Assembly (NCBI GenBank): GCA_037046615.1
Contig: JBAOHD010000015.1
Location: 124,001 to 188,000 of the forward strand
Reading direction: 5' to 3'
Source: Phosphoribacter sp037046615
Lineage (GTDB): Bacteria; Actinomycetota; Actinomycetes; Actinomycetales; Dermatophilaceae
DNA length: 64,000 nt
Shown: positions 33,980-42,323 of the stretch, one piece after another
Layout: the number at the start of each line of letters is the position of its first letter
How positions within the stretch are numbered: the first letter of the stretch is position 1
Made by a program: the position numbers and the translations under genes
The notes under the pieces: model-generated
Told to the model about the DNA's origin: nothing
The model's database searches: none
The model's input: only the letters and a program-made list of their open reading frames with translations

Positions 33980-35470
33980 GGCTCTTCACCGTTGAGTGTG
34001 GGGTAGTTGTGACGCGCTGATCTGGCTGGGGTTCCGGGGAGAGGTGTCGAGGTCCTTGAGGATCGGAGGACTTCTACCTCTTCCGTCCTAAGGACCTCGA
34101 CGATGACCGAGCCTACGTTGTGCTGCCGTGGCTGCGGCAGCTACTGCGAGCGTTGTGACTTGCTTGTCGGCTTTGACGGGCTGCGGGTGATCGGCGTCGG
34201 GCGCGACGCGAAGGACCGGCTGACGGTCACAGTTGAGTCACCGAAGGAGCCGATGGGCTGCCCGGAGTGTGGCGTGCTCGCCCACGGGCACGGCCGGGTG
34301 CGGGTGCGCCTGGTGGACGCGCCCGCGTTCGGGCGGCCGGTGACGGTGGTGTGGTGTAAGCGGCGGTGGGTGTGCCCGGAGCCGGCCTGCCCGCGCCGCT
34401 CGTTCCTTGAGCAGGACGAACGGGTCGCGCCGGCCCGGGCGAAGCTGACGGCCCGCGCGGCCCAGTGGGCGATCGAGCAGCTGCGTCGGGAGCACGCCTC
34501 GATCAACGGGTTACGTCGCCAGCTCGGCTGCGGATGGCGCACGGTGTGGGAGGCGATCAAGCCGCTGCTACAGGCCGCCGACGCCGACCCGTCCCGGTTC
34601 GAGGGGGTGACCCGGCTCGGGGTGGATGAGCACATCTGGCACCACGTCTCGACCAAGCCGATTGAGCAGGGTGGGCGCGGCCCGAAGGAGCTGACCGGGA
34701 TGGTCGACTTGTCCTTGCACCCCAACAGTGCAGGCGAGCTGGTCGTCCAGGCCCGTCTGCTCGACCTGGTCCCCGGCCGCTGCGGTCAGACTTACACGAC
34801 CTGGCTGCACGAGCGCGGTGAGGCGTTCCGTGCCCGGGTTGAGGTCGCCACCCTGGACCCCTTCCACGGGTACAAGAACGCCATCGATGACCAGCTCGAA
34901 GACGCCCGCTCCGTGCTGGATGCCTTCCACGTCGTCAAGCTCGCCACCGCCGTCGTCGACGATGTCCGGCGCCGGGTCCAGCAGGAGATCCACGGCCACC
35001 GCGGCCGCAAACACGACCCGCTGTACCGGATCCGGAACATCCTGCGCTCCGGTGCTGAGAACCTCACCGACCGCCAGCGCGCCCGGCTCGAACAAGCCTG
35101 GGACGCCGACGAACGTCACCTCGAGGTGCAAGTCGCTTGGTTGTGCGCCCAGCAGGTCCGCTCCGTCTATCACCAGGACAGCCACGCCGCCGGCCGGGTG
35201 ATCGCCGAGAAGATCCTCTCCTCGTTCGTCTCGTGCCCGATCCCGGAGGTCAAACGGCTCGGGAAGACCCTGACCACCTGGCGCAGCGAGTTCCTCGGAT
35301 ACTTCGACACCGACGGCGCCAGCAACGGCGGCACCGAAGCCATCAACGGCCTCATCGAGCTCCACAGACGCATCGCCCGCGGCTTCCGCAACCAAGACAA
35401 CTACCGACTCCGCATGCTCCTCATCGGCGGCGGGCTGAACCTATGACCCCACACTCAACGGTGAAGAGCC
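33980..35470 (+). mobile_element. ISL3-family insertion sequence, complete
   Basis: The ends are perfect 25-base inverted repeats (33980-34004 and 35446-35470) beginning GGCTCTTCACCGTTGAG when read inward. They are flanked by an 8-base direct repeat GGTAAAAC (33972-33979 and 35471-35478), the expected ISL3 target duplication. The insertion lies over the TAA stop of the cassette 1 PKD gene, which is kept intact inside the left copy of the duplication. Confidence 0.93.
34103..35446 (+). CDS. ISL3-family transposase
   Basis: This 447-residue transposase has an N-terminal zinc-ribbon ('GCPECGVLAHGHGRVRVR', 'KRRWVCPEPACPRRSF'), a helix-turn-helix ('INGLRRQLGCGWRTVWEAI') and the DDE_Tnp_ISL3 catalytic domain. 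Markers of the catalytic domain are 'LGVDEHIWHHV', 'LDPFHGYKNAID', 'VLDAFHVVKLA' and 'SNGGTEAINGLIELHRRIAR'. The reading frame is intact, and its stop lies at the start of the right inverted repeat. Confidence 0.94.
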   Translation: MTEPTLCCRGCGSYCERCDLLVGFDGLRVIGVGRDAKDRLTVTVESPKEPMGCPECGVLAHGHGRVRVRLVDAPAFGRPVTVVWCKRRWVCPEPACPRRSFLEQDERVAPARAKLTARAAQWAIEQLRREHASINGLRRQLGCGWRTVWEAIKPLLQAADADPSRFEGVTRLGVDEHIWHHVSTKPIEQGGRGPKELTGMVDLSLHPNSAGELVVQARLLDLVPGRCGQTYTTWLHERGEAFRARVEVATLDPFHGYKNAIDDQLEDARSVLDAFHVVKLATAVVDDVRRRVQQEIHGHRGRKHDPLYRIRNILRSGAENLTDRQRARLEQAWDADERHLEVQVAWLCAQQVRSVYHQDSHAAGRVIAEKILSSFVSCPIPEVKRLGKTLTTWRSEFLGYFDTDGASNGGTEAINGLIELHRRIARGFRNQDNYRLRMLLIGGGLNL

Positions 35471-35512
35471 GGTAAAACCTTGCGCGGCTGCGCGGGCAGT
35501 GAGCCATCACCC

Positions 35513-35709
35513 CTGTGGATAACTGCCGCGGCGATCCGCAGGCTTGTCATGCTGGGTCGTGCTGCCGTTGCGGCGGGTGAGGGGTTGGTGGATTCTGGGC
35601 GTGGTCGGCGCAGGGGCTTGGGTCACCAGGATTTCTCCGTATGTCGTGCAGTCCGTCGAGTAGGCGTGGTAGGCGTGCCGATGGTGGCGCGCCGGAGAGC
35701 GAGGGTGTG
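35513..35709 (+). promoter_or_regulatory. Conserved leader of cassette 2
   Basis: This is nearly the same sequence as the leader at 32,380-32,576, from GTGGATAACT to CGCGCCGGAGAGCG. Here the GTATGCCG octamer has become GTATGTCG (35,640). It directly precedes the second lipoprotein gene. Confidence 0.6.
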
Positions 35710-36261
35710 ATGGTGCAGCGGCAGGGGTTGGCCGGCTGGGTGGCGATGGATGTCGCGGCCCTAGTAGCCGTGGTGGTCACAGGATGCACCTCCGGTGACA
35801 GCGCCGCACCGCCGACGAGTGCTCTGCCATCGACCTCGGCGGTCGTGACAACGACTACGCCATCCCCGTCTACCTCCACGATTTCCGATCAGGGTCTTGC
35901 CGTAGCTGGAGCGTGGCGCTACTACGACGAGTTCAACAAGGCGTTGACGTCGCTCGACACCAAGGTCCTACGATCGACGTTTGCTGGCTGTCGGATCTGT
36001 GGAGAAGACGCTGACCGCATTGATCAAGCCAAGGCGGCTGGATGGAGGTTCGAGCAGGCGGTCTTCGATCTCAAGAACGTGAGCGTGACTTCACAGCCTG
36101 ACGCGACGCACATCCTTGTCCGGGGACTGCTTGCATCACCTCCCCTTGTTGTGCGGAACGCGTCGGGAGGGGTCGTCCACTCCTCAGCAGGGGCATCCGG
36201 GTACAAAGACTTCGTCATGGTGCGGTCGGGCGAAGCATGGTTGGTTCAGGCGTTGTCATGA
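35710..36261 (+). CDS. Small CxxC lipoprotein (DUF6318-like), cassette 2
   Basis: This 183-residue paralogue of the cassette 1 lipoprotein has a signal with lipobox 'AVVVTGCTSGDS' (Cys about residue 26), a Thr/Ser-rich linker and an NTF2-like domain with 'AWRYYDEFNKALTSLD' and the CxxC in 'FAGCRICGEDADRID'. Outside the CxxC region it has diverged considerably from copy 1. It overlaps the start of the PKD gene by four bases (ATGA). Confidence 0.78.
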   Translation: MVQRQGLAGWVAMDVAALVAVVVTGCTSGDSAAPPTSALPSTSAVVTTTTPSPSTSTISDQGLAVAGAWRYYDEFNKALTSLDTKVLRSTFAGCRICGEDADRIDQAKAAGWRFEQAVFDLKNVSVTSQPDATHILVRGLLASPPLVVRNASGGVVHSSAGASGYKDFVMVRSGEAWLVQALS

Positions 36262-37112
36262 GACGACATTTCGGCTTGGCAATCATATGGGGGGCACTAG
36301 CGGCACTGGTGCTCGCTCCCGCTGACGCTGCCGAGAGCGGGTGCCGGGGAACGTACTTCGGGGGTGAGGTGACGACATGCTCTTCCGCCCTCGGGTGGAA
36401 ATACAACGCGCAGGAGAAGGCATTTGAGCGGCAGGGAGTGCTGGATCTGAGCGCTTCCGGGGCGTCCTACGAGTACGTGCTCAACGAAAGATGTGGTCCG
36501 GACGGCGTCGATTGTGGCGCCGCCGTGCTCCCGTGCCCGGACCGTGACGGGCAAGGGGGTCGGATGTATCAGGCACAGGCCTTCCTCCTCACGGGCGCAG
36601 GAGTGCGTGCGGATGCGCCGAGCATCTTGCGCAATGTGTGTCTTTACTCGGGGAGGTCGGTTCCGTTGGCGGTGGTGGAGGCGGCGGCGCATGAGGAGAT
36701 TCGGAAGCGTATTCCGGTGCCGTCGGTGGTGTCGTCTCCGCCGGGGCCCTCGTTGGTGAATCTGTTCACGATTTTCTCGACGGTGCCCGCTGCTGAGCAG
36801 GCCATCACGTTCACGACACCGGTGCCGGGTGAGGTGCGAGCTGTCCCGGAGTATGCGTGGGATTTCGGGGATGGGTTGACGGGTTTAGGGCCGGGGACGC
36901 CGTTTGATCCGGAGGTGTTGCCGTCGAAGAACAAGGGTTACTACTTGGGCGCGACGTACCCGAAGCCTGGTAGCAAGCATGTGGCGTTGACGGTGACGTG
37001 GCGGGTGACCTTCCGGTTGGAAGGGATCACGAGTGTGCCGTTGGCTCCGATCGTGATGACCGCAAGCGAGGACAAGGTGATCACAACCGCCAAGGCCGTC
37101 CTGGTCAGGTGA
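36258..37112 (+). CDS. Secreted Cys-rich protein with C-terminal PKD-like domain, cassette 2
   Basis: This 284-residue protein starts at ATG 36258 (MRRHFGLAIIWGALAAL), which overlaps the lipoprotein stop. The signal peptide ends at 'LAPADAAESGC'. The six N-terminal cysteines keep the same spacing as in copy 1 ('NERCGPDGVDCGAAVLPCP', 'ILRNVC') although the rest of that region differs. The C-terminal 150 residues, including 'YAWDFGDG', are identical to copy 1. Partner and function are unknown; the repeated gene pairing suggests a complex with the lipoprotein. Confidence 0.78.
   Translation: MRRHFGLAIIWGALAALVLAPADAAESGCRGTYFGGEVTTCSSALGWKYNAQEKAFERQGVLDLSASGASYEYVLNERCGPDGVDCGAAVLPCPDRDGQGGRMYQAQAFLLTGAGVRADAPSILRNVCLYSGRSVPLAVVEAAAHEEIRKRIPVPSVVSSPPGPSLVNLFTIFSTVPAAEQAITFTTPVPGEVRAVPEYAWDFGDGLTGLGPGTPFDPEVLPSKNKGYYLGATYPKPGSKHVALTVTWRVTFRLEGITSVPLAPIVMTASEDKVITTAKAVLVR
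36659..37112 (+). repeat. Long direct repeat, copy 2 (3' half of PKD gene)
   Basis: Matches 33,524-33,976 as described there; protein-level identity is complete across 150 residues. Confidence 0.85.
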
Positions 37113-37129
37113 CTCGTCACCGAGGGGCC

Positions 37130-37250
37130 GGTGGATCTGGGCGTGGTCGCCGCAGGGGCCTGGGTCACCAGGCTTTCTCCGTATGCCGTGCGGTCGTGAG
37201 TCCGGCGGTCGTGGGTCGTGGCGGCTGGCGCGGCGAAGAGCGAGAGTGCG
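37130..37250 (+). promoter_or_regulatory. Conserved leader of cassette 3, shortened
   Basis: GGTGGATCTGGGCGTGGTC, GGGTCACCAGG and CTCCGTATGCCGTGC repeat the leader found before cassettes 1 and 2; the segment after them has diverged. It begins 18 bases after the cassette 2 PKD stop, so the cassettes are head-to-tail. Confidence 0.55.
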
Positions 37251-37805
37251 ATGGAGCAGCGGCAGCGGTTAGCCGGATGGGTCGCGAGAAGTGTGGCGAT
37301 CCTGGTGACGGTGGTGGTCGCAGGATGTACCGCCGGTGGCAGTGCCGCACCGCCGACGAGTGCCCAACCCTCGACCTCGGCGATCGTGACGACGACCACG
37401 ACATCCCCCTCGACCTCCGGGTTGTCTGAGGACGAGGCTGCGATTGGGGCCCTTCGCGCATATGTCGACGCAATGAATGCGGCGATGAGGACGCTCGACC
37501 CATCGGAGATGATGAAGCTGGCGGGCCCTGGCTGTGCGGTATGTGAGGCTGATGCCGCCAATTTGACGCGCGATCGTTCGGCTGGCAGGCGGTACGAGGG
37601 TGGATTGCGCACGCTCTCCGAGGCGCAGATTGTGCAGCGCAAGGATCCAAATCACTACCTCTTGACCGCCCGAATCACGACTGAGGCCATCGTCATCCGA
37701 GATGCCACGGGGCGGGTCGTTGAGGAGTTCAAGGCGGCGTCGGGGCCGAAGACTTTCGTCATGGCCAAGATCAACGACGTCTGGCGATTGGATGCCGTGG
37801 CGTGA
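37251..37805 (+). CDS. Small CxxC lipoprotein (DUF6318-like), cassette 3
   Basis: This 184-residue third paralogue has a signal and lipobox 'TVVVAGCTAGGSAAPPTS', a Thr-rich linker and an NTF2-like domain with 'ALRAYVDAMNAAMRTLD' and CxxC in 'GPGCAVCEADAANL'. It is intact although its PKD partner is lost. Its stop overlaps a GTG that begins the remnant of the partner gene, the same coupling seen in the other two cassettes. Confidence 0.75.
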   Translation: MEQRQRLAGWVARSVAILVTVVVAGCTAGGSAAPPTSAQPSTSAIVTTTTTSPSTSGLSEDEAAIGALRAYVDAMNAAMRTLDPSEMMKLAGPGCAVCEADAANLTRDRSAGRRYEGGLRTLSEAQIVQRKDPNHYLLTARITTEAIVIRDATGRVVEEFKAASGPKTFVMAKINDVWRLDAVA

Positions 37806-37873
37806 GACTCATCAGGGCTGCCACGCTTGGTCTGGCGCTCCTACTGACCTGCGGCACGACGACCGGCCCCTGA
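37802..37873 (+). pseudogene. Signal-peptide remnant of a third PKD-protein gene
   Basis: From the GTG at 37802 (overlapping the lipoprotein TGA) a 23-residue peptide reads MRLIRAATLGLALLLTC and then soon stops. It looks like the start of a secreted protein at the position where cassettes 1 and 2 have their PKD gene. The body of the gene is absent, so cassette 3 is truncated. Confidence 0.55.
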
Positions 37874-38150
37874 TCCCCAAGCGTCGCCGCTGGGCCCAGA
37901 AGCGGCGTGCTCCAAAGCGCATTCCGGGATTGACGCCACGATCTGCTCGCGACGCATCGCATGGCGACCTCCGCCCACGTGGAACCGACCGACCTGAGCC
38001 ACGTCAGTCCGACCGTGCGTCCTCCCCCCGTGAAGTGGCAGAAGTAGTTGCTTCAACGGCTCAGAGACAGCCACTTCTGACACCTCGCGCGCGGCTCGCC
38101 CGGCGCCCCCGGCGCCCCCGGCGCGCGCGGCTCGCCCGGCGCGCCCGGCC
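37874..38150. other. Gene-free stretch between cassette 3 and the ars locus
   Basis: No protein-like frame is evident. It contains GAAGTGGCAGAAG facing GCCACTTCTGAC (38,033-38,081), a weak hairpin that may end acr3 or cassette transcripts. A run of GGCGCCCCC and GGCTCGCCC repeats follows (38,095-38,150), so GC-rich that it may be a slippage-prone simple repeat. Confidence 0.35.
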
Positions 38151-39284
38151 CTACCCGCGGGGCAGGGTGGGGTCGCCGGGGAAGAGGCGCGGCGCGGCAT
38201 ACAGGCTGACGTAGACCAGCCCCACGAGGACTGGCACCTCGATGAGCGGCCCGACGACGCCGGCGAGGGCCTGCCCGGACGTGACCCCAAAGGTGCCGAT
38301 CGCCACCGCGATCGCGAGCTCGAAGTTGTTGCCCGCGGCGGTGAACGCGACCGTCGTCGCCCGGGCATAGGTCAGCCCCGCCGCCCGCCCGGCCAACAGC
38401 GAGCCGCCGAACATGATCGCGAAGTAGGCCACGAGCGGCAGCGCGATCCGGGCGACGTCCCATGGCCGCGAGATGATCGCATCCCCTTGCAGCGCAAAGA
38501 GAAGCACGATCGTGAAGAGCAGGCCGTAGAGCGCCCACGGCCCGATCCGCGGGAGCAGGACACCCTCGTACCACTCACGCCCGCGCGTCCGCTCGCCCAC
38601 GACCCGCGTCAGGAAGCCGGCCACGAGCGGGATCCCGAGGAAGACCAGCACCGACACCGCGATCGCCCCGACCGAGAACTCCACGCTCGTCGTCGACAGC
38701 CCGAGCCACCCCGGCAGCACCTGGAGGTAGAACCATCCGAGGGCCGCGAACGCGAACACCTGGAAGACGGAGTTGATCGCCACGAGGACTGCTGCGGCCT
38801 CGCGGTCGCCGCACGCGAGGTCGTTCCAGATGAGCACCATGGCAATGCACCGCGCCAGCCCGACGATGACCAACCCCGTGCGGTATTCCGGCAGGTCGGG
38901 CAGGAACAGCCACGCCAGCGCGAACATCAGCGCCGGCCCGAGGACCCAGTTGAGGATGAGCGACAGCCCCATGAGGCGGCGGTCGGCGGTCACGCGATCG
39001 GTCTCGGCGTAGCGGACCTTCGCGAGCACCGGATACATCATCACCAGGAGCCCGATGGCGATCGGCAGCGACACCTCGCCGATCTTCACCGCCCCGAGCG
39101 CTCGGTCGAGCCCCGGCACGAGCCGCCCGAGGAGCAGCCCCGCGACCATCGCCGCGATGATCCACACCGGCAAGAACCGGTCGAGGGTCGACAGGCGCGC
39201 GGCCACGGGCGCGTGCTCGGAGGCGTCCGCGCCGGTATGCCGCGTGCCCGCCGCGCGCTCGGCGTCGCTGTCCGGGTGGCTCAA
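38151..39284 (-). CDS. acr3: Arsenite efflux permease, ACR3 family
   Basis: This 377-residue, ten-helix membrane protein exports arsenite. ACR3 landmarks are the cysteine in 'IVGLARCIAMVLIWNDLACG', 'SVFQVFAFAALGWFYL' and the sodium/bile-acid-symporter-like 'AFTAAGNNFELAIAVAIG'. The start is TTG at 39282-39284, overlapping the arsR stop (TTGA); a GTG further in (MAARLSTLDRFLPVW) would remove a 30-residue polar extension. It forms an operon with arsR, divergent from arsDAC. Confidence 0.93.
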   Translation of the reverse strand: MSHPDSDAERAAGTRHTGADASEHAPVAARLSTLDRFLPVWIIAAMVAGLLLGRLVPGLDRALGAVKIGEVSLPIAIGLLVMMYPVLAKVRYAETDRVTADRRLMGLSLILNWVLGPALMFALAWLFLPDLPEYRTGLVIVGLARCIAMVLIWNDLACGDREAAAVLVAINSVFQVFAFAALGWFYLQVLPGWLGLSTTSVEFSVGAIAVSVLVFLGIPLVAGFLTRVVGERTRGREWYEGVLLPRIGPWALYGLLFTIVLLFALQGDAIISRPWDVARIALPLVAYFAIMFGGSLLAGRAAGLTYARATTVAFTAAGNNFELAIAVAIGTFGVTSGQALAGVVGPLIEVPVLVGLVYVSLYAAPRLFPGDPTLPRG

Positions 39285-39652
39285 CAACAGGTCACCCCTT
39301 CGTGGTCGGGCAGGTCGAGGAAGGCACGGACCGTCGCCAGCGCCTCGGCCCGGACGGTCCAGTGCACCCACCGGCCGCGCTTGTCGCGCGTGACGAGCCC
39401 GGCGTCGTGCAGCTTCTTCATGTGGAACGACAACGTCGGTTGGCTGATCCCGAGCGCCTCGGGCAGGTGACACGCACACGCGGTGCCGCTGTCGCTGTAG
39501 GCCAAGTAGTGCAGCAGCCGCACCCGCGTGGGGTCGGCGAGCGCCTTGAAGGCGACCGCGAGCACGTCGGCGTCGGGGGCCGGGATGAGGTCGCCGACGG
39601 TCTCGGCGCAGCACTCATCCGCAAGATCGGGAGCGACAGCGGGGGTGGTCAC
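39281..39652 (-). CDS. arsR: Arsenic-responsive repressor ArsR
   Basis: This 123-residue winged-helix ArsR/SmtB repressor has recognition region 'LPEALGISQPTLSFHMKKLH' and wing 'RDKRGRWVHWTV'. Candidate arsenite ligands are cysteines in 'LADECCAETV', 'GTACACHLPE' and the C-terminal 'GVTCC'; these positions fit actinobacterial ArsR variants rather than the E. coli CVCDLC type. It starts at GTG 39650-39652. A -10-like TATGAT (reverse strand, 39659-39664) so close to the start suggests a leaderless transcript. Confidence 0.92.
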   Translation of the reverse strand: MTTPAVAPDLADECCAETVGDLIPAPDADVLAVAFKALADPTRVRLLHYLAYSDSGTACACHLPEALGISQPTLSFHMKKLHDAGLVTRDKRGRWVHWTVRAEALATVRAFLDLPDHEGVTCC

Positions 39653-39711
39653 GCCTTGATCATAACCTCATATTGACAATCGTCCATGTGTCACGTTGGA
39701 TCAGAGATAGA

Positions 39712-39727
39712 CATACATCGATGTATG
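39712..39727. promoter_or_regulatory. 16-bp perfect palindrome, probable ArsR operator
   Basis: CATACATCGATGTATG is an exact palindrome in the divergent arsR/arsD spacer, shortly after a TTGACA (39673-39678) that could be a -35 box for the arsD direction. ArsR family repressors bind such sites. Confidence 0.6.
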
Positions 39728-39811
39728 CCGTGTCGTCGGGGTTCGTCCGCCGGGCCGGTCCCAGCCGACACGTGTTGCAGTCCGCCAGGCCCGCACCGAG
39801 GAGCACGTCCC

Positions 39812-40351
39812 ATGGCCACATCCCCTGTCATCCGAGTCTTCGAGCCGGCCCTGTGCTGCGCGACGGGCGTCTGTGGTCCCGACCTCGACGACAAGCTCGT
39901 CCGCTTCACCGCGGACATCGACTACCTCAAGGGCAAGGGGGTGGATATCGAGCGGCACAACCTCGCGGTCGACCCCTCGGCCTTCGCCTCCGACGAGACC
40001 GTGCGGGCCTTCCTGAAGGTGGCCGGCTCCGAAGGCCTGCCCTTGACCCTGGTCGATGGCGTCACGGTCGCGGCTGGCGCCTACCTGAGCCGCGAACGCC
40101 TGGCTCGGCTGGCTGGTCTGGCTGGTCTTGAGGCGGTCACCGATCCGCACGCCGCTGCCAGTGATGGCGCTGACCTCGAAGAGGACCTGTGTTGCACGCC
40201 TGAGGAAGCTGCCGCCACTGGGTGTTGCTCCGAGTCGTCCACTCCCGCGGAGGCAGCTGCCACGGGCTGTTGCTCGGGTGCCACCGCTCCTGCGACTTCC
40301 GGCCGCGCGGATCTCGGGCTCACTGCTGCGGCCGGGTCGGGTTGCTGCTGA
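39812..40351 (+). CDS. arsD: Arsenic metallochaperone ArsD with extended Cys-rich tail
   Basis: This 179-residue protein starts MATSPVIRVFEPALCCATG with the ArsD cysteines (CC at 15-16 and C21), followed by the thioredoxin-like core ('DYLKGKGVDIERHNLAVDP', 'GLPLTLVDGVTVAAGAY'). The tail after residue 120 adds vicinal pairs in 'EEDLCCTPEE', 'ATGCCSESS', 'ATGCCSGAT' and 'SGCC', more than the usual two pairs. ArsD passes arsenite to ArsA. It ends four bases before arsA. Confidence 0.92.
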   Translation: MATSPVIRVFEPALCCATGVCGPDLDDKLVRFTADIDYLKGKGVDIERHNLAVDPSAFASDETVRAFLKVAGSEGLPLTLVDGVTVAAGAYLSRERLARLAGLAGLEAVTDPHAAASDGADLEEDLCCTPEEAAATGCCSESSTPAEAAATGCCSGATAPATSGRADLGLTAAAGSGCC

Positions 40352-40354
40352 CCC

Positions 40355-42323
40355 ATGCCTGACGCACGGTGGCTCGACAACCTCCCGAGATACGTCTTCT
40401 TCACGGGTAAAGGCGGCGTCGGCAAGACTTCTCTCGCCTGCGCCACGGCAGTCTCACTCGCTGACGCCGGCCAGCGGGTGCTGCTCGTGAGCACCGACCC
40501 GGCATCGAATGTCGGGCAGGTCTTCGGCCTCGCGATTGGCGACACCATCACGGCGATTCCCGACGTGCCTGGCCTGGACGCCCTCGAGATCGACCCCGAG
40601 CAGGCGGCCGAGGCCTATCGAGAGCGCATCATCGGCCCCGTCCGGGACCTCCTCCCAGCACGCGAAATCGCCTCCATCACAGAACAATTGAGCGGGTCAT
40701 GCACGACCGAGATCGCGTCTTTCAACGAGTTCACCGGCTTCCTCGCCGACGATGCCCTCACGGCGCGCTATGACCACGTCGTCTTCGACACCGCCCCCAC
40801 CGGCCACACGATCCGCCTGCTCCAGTTGCCCGGGGACTGGACGAGCTTCCTCGACGAGGGGAAGGGCGACGCCTCCTGCCTCGGACCCATGGCTGGTCTT
40901 GACCGCACCCGCAGCATGTATGCCGCGGCCCTCCACCGCCTCGCCGACCCCACGGTCACCCGGATGGTCCTCGTCGCCCGGCCGCAGGTCTCGGCACTGC
41001 GTGAGGCTGCGCGGACGGCTGCCGAACTCGCCGCCCTCGGCATCACCGACCAATGGCTCGTCGTCAACGGCGTCATGCCCGCCGACGCAGCGACGCAAGC
41101 CGCCACCGACACTCACAGCACCCATGGCCCTCGCGATACTCACGAAGGGGAGGCTGCCGTCATGGATGACGGACCTGACCCCCTCGTTGCAGCGGTCCGG
41201 GCACGAGAGCGCGCTGCCCTTGCCGACCTCCCCGCGGCGCTCGACCACCTGCCTATCGCCGAAGTCCCCCTCCACGCGGAGACGATGGTCGGGGTCGCTG
41301 CTCTCCGCCATCTCCTCGCTCCCGGCGATAGCTCCAGCGAGACCTCCCCCGCTGACGCGGCGGCCGCTGCGCCGTCCACCGGGCCGACCAGCGGGCCCAC
41401 TAGCGGGCCCACTGGCGGGCCCACCAACGGGCCCCCAGCAGGTGCCCTCGACCCATCTATCCCGATCGGTCTGAGCCAGCTCGTCGACCAGCTCGCCGAA
41501 GCCGGCCACGGCCTCGTCATGTGCATGGGCAAAGGGTGGCGTCGGCAAGACCACGGTCGCTGCCGCCCTGGCGGTCTCGCTCGCCAGCCGCGGCCTCGAG
41601 GTCCACCTCACGACGACCGACCCGGCTGCCCACCTCCACGAGACCCTCGCCGGCGAGGTCGACGGTCTCACCGTCTCGCGCATCGACCCGCACGCTGCCA
41701 CTGCGGCATACCGGGAGCGTGTCATGACGACGAAGGGGGCCGCGCTCGACGAGGCGGGACGTGCGCGACTCGCGGAAGATCTCCAGTCGCCCTGCACTGA
41801 GGAAGTCGCTGTCTTCCAACAGTTTTCGCGGCTGGTGCACGAATCGAGACGGCATATCGTCGTCATGGATACCGCCCCGACGGGGCACACTCTCCTGCTC
41901 ATGGACGCGACCGGCTCCTACCACCGCGACGTCGTGCGCACGATGGGCGAGGGCACGTCGTACACGACTCCGCTCATGCGGCTGCAGGATCCCGCACAGA
42001 CGCGCGTCATCATCGTGACGCTCCCCGACACGACCCCGGTCCTGGAAGCCGAAGGCCTCGCGGACGACCTGCGTCGCGCCTCCATCGCACCCTGGGCTTG
42101 GGTCGTCAACGCCTCCGTCGCCGCCGCGCACCCGCGCTCGCGGTTCCTCGCCAGGCGCGCTGCGGCTGAGCTGCCCCACATCGAGCGGGTATGCCACGGT
42201 GCTCACCCCGACCGTGTGGCGCTGATCCCCCTGCTCGCCGCCGACCCGGTCGGCGCCGATGCCCTCCGAGCTCTCGCCGCCCCCGACCCCTCGACCGCCC
42301 TGCCCTCCCGAAAGGAATCTCCG
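40355..42323 (+). pseudogene. arsA: Arsenite-pump ATPase ArsA with a one-base insertion in its second half
   Basis: ArsA has two homologous ATPase halves that drive arsenite export with the membrane permease. The first half is intact ('VFFTGKGGVGKTSLACA', arsenite ligand region 'LSGSCTTEIASF', 'VVFDTAPTGHTIRLLQLPG'). A Thr/Ser/Gly/Pro repeat linker follows (about 41,380-41,440). The second half begins 'LVMCMGKGG' but an extra G near 41,535, within the second Walker A, shifts the frame. The rest is in the next frame ('TTTDPAAHLHETLAGEVDG', 'LQSPCTEEVAVFQQF', 'VVMDTAPTGHTLLLMDATG'). Without that base the protein would be read through to arsC. The frameshift may be a sequencing error. Confidence 0.88.

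Noticed and set aside
38095..38150. GC-rich repeat as a coding collagen-like segment
   Set aside because: The short GGCGCCCCC/GGCTCGCCC repeats are not connected to a start codon or longer frame and lie between two genes.
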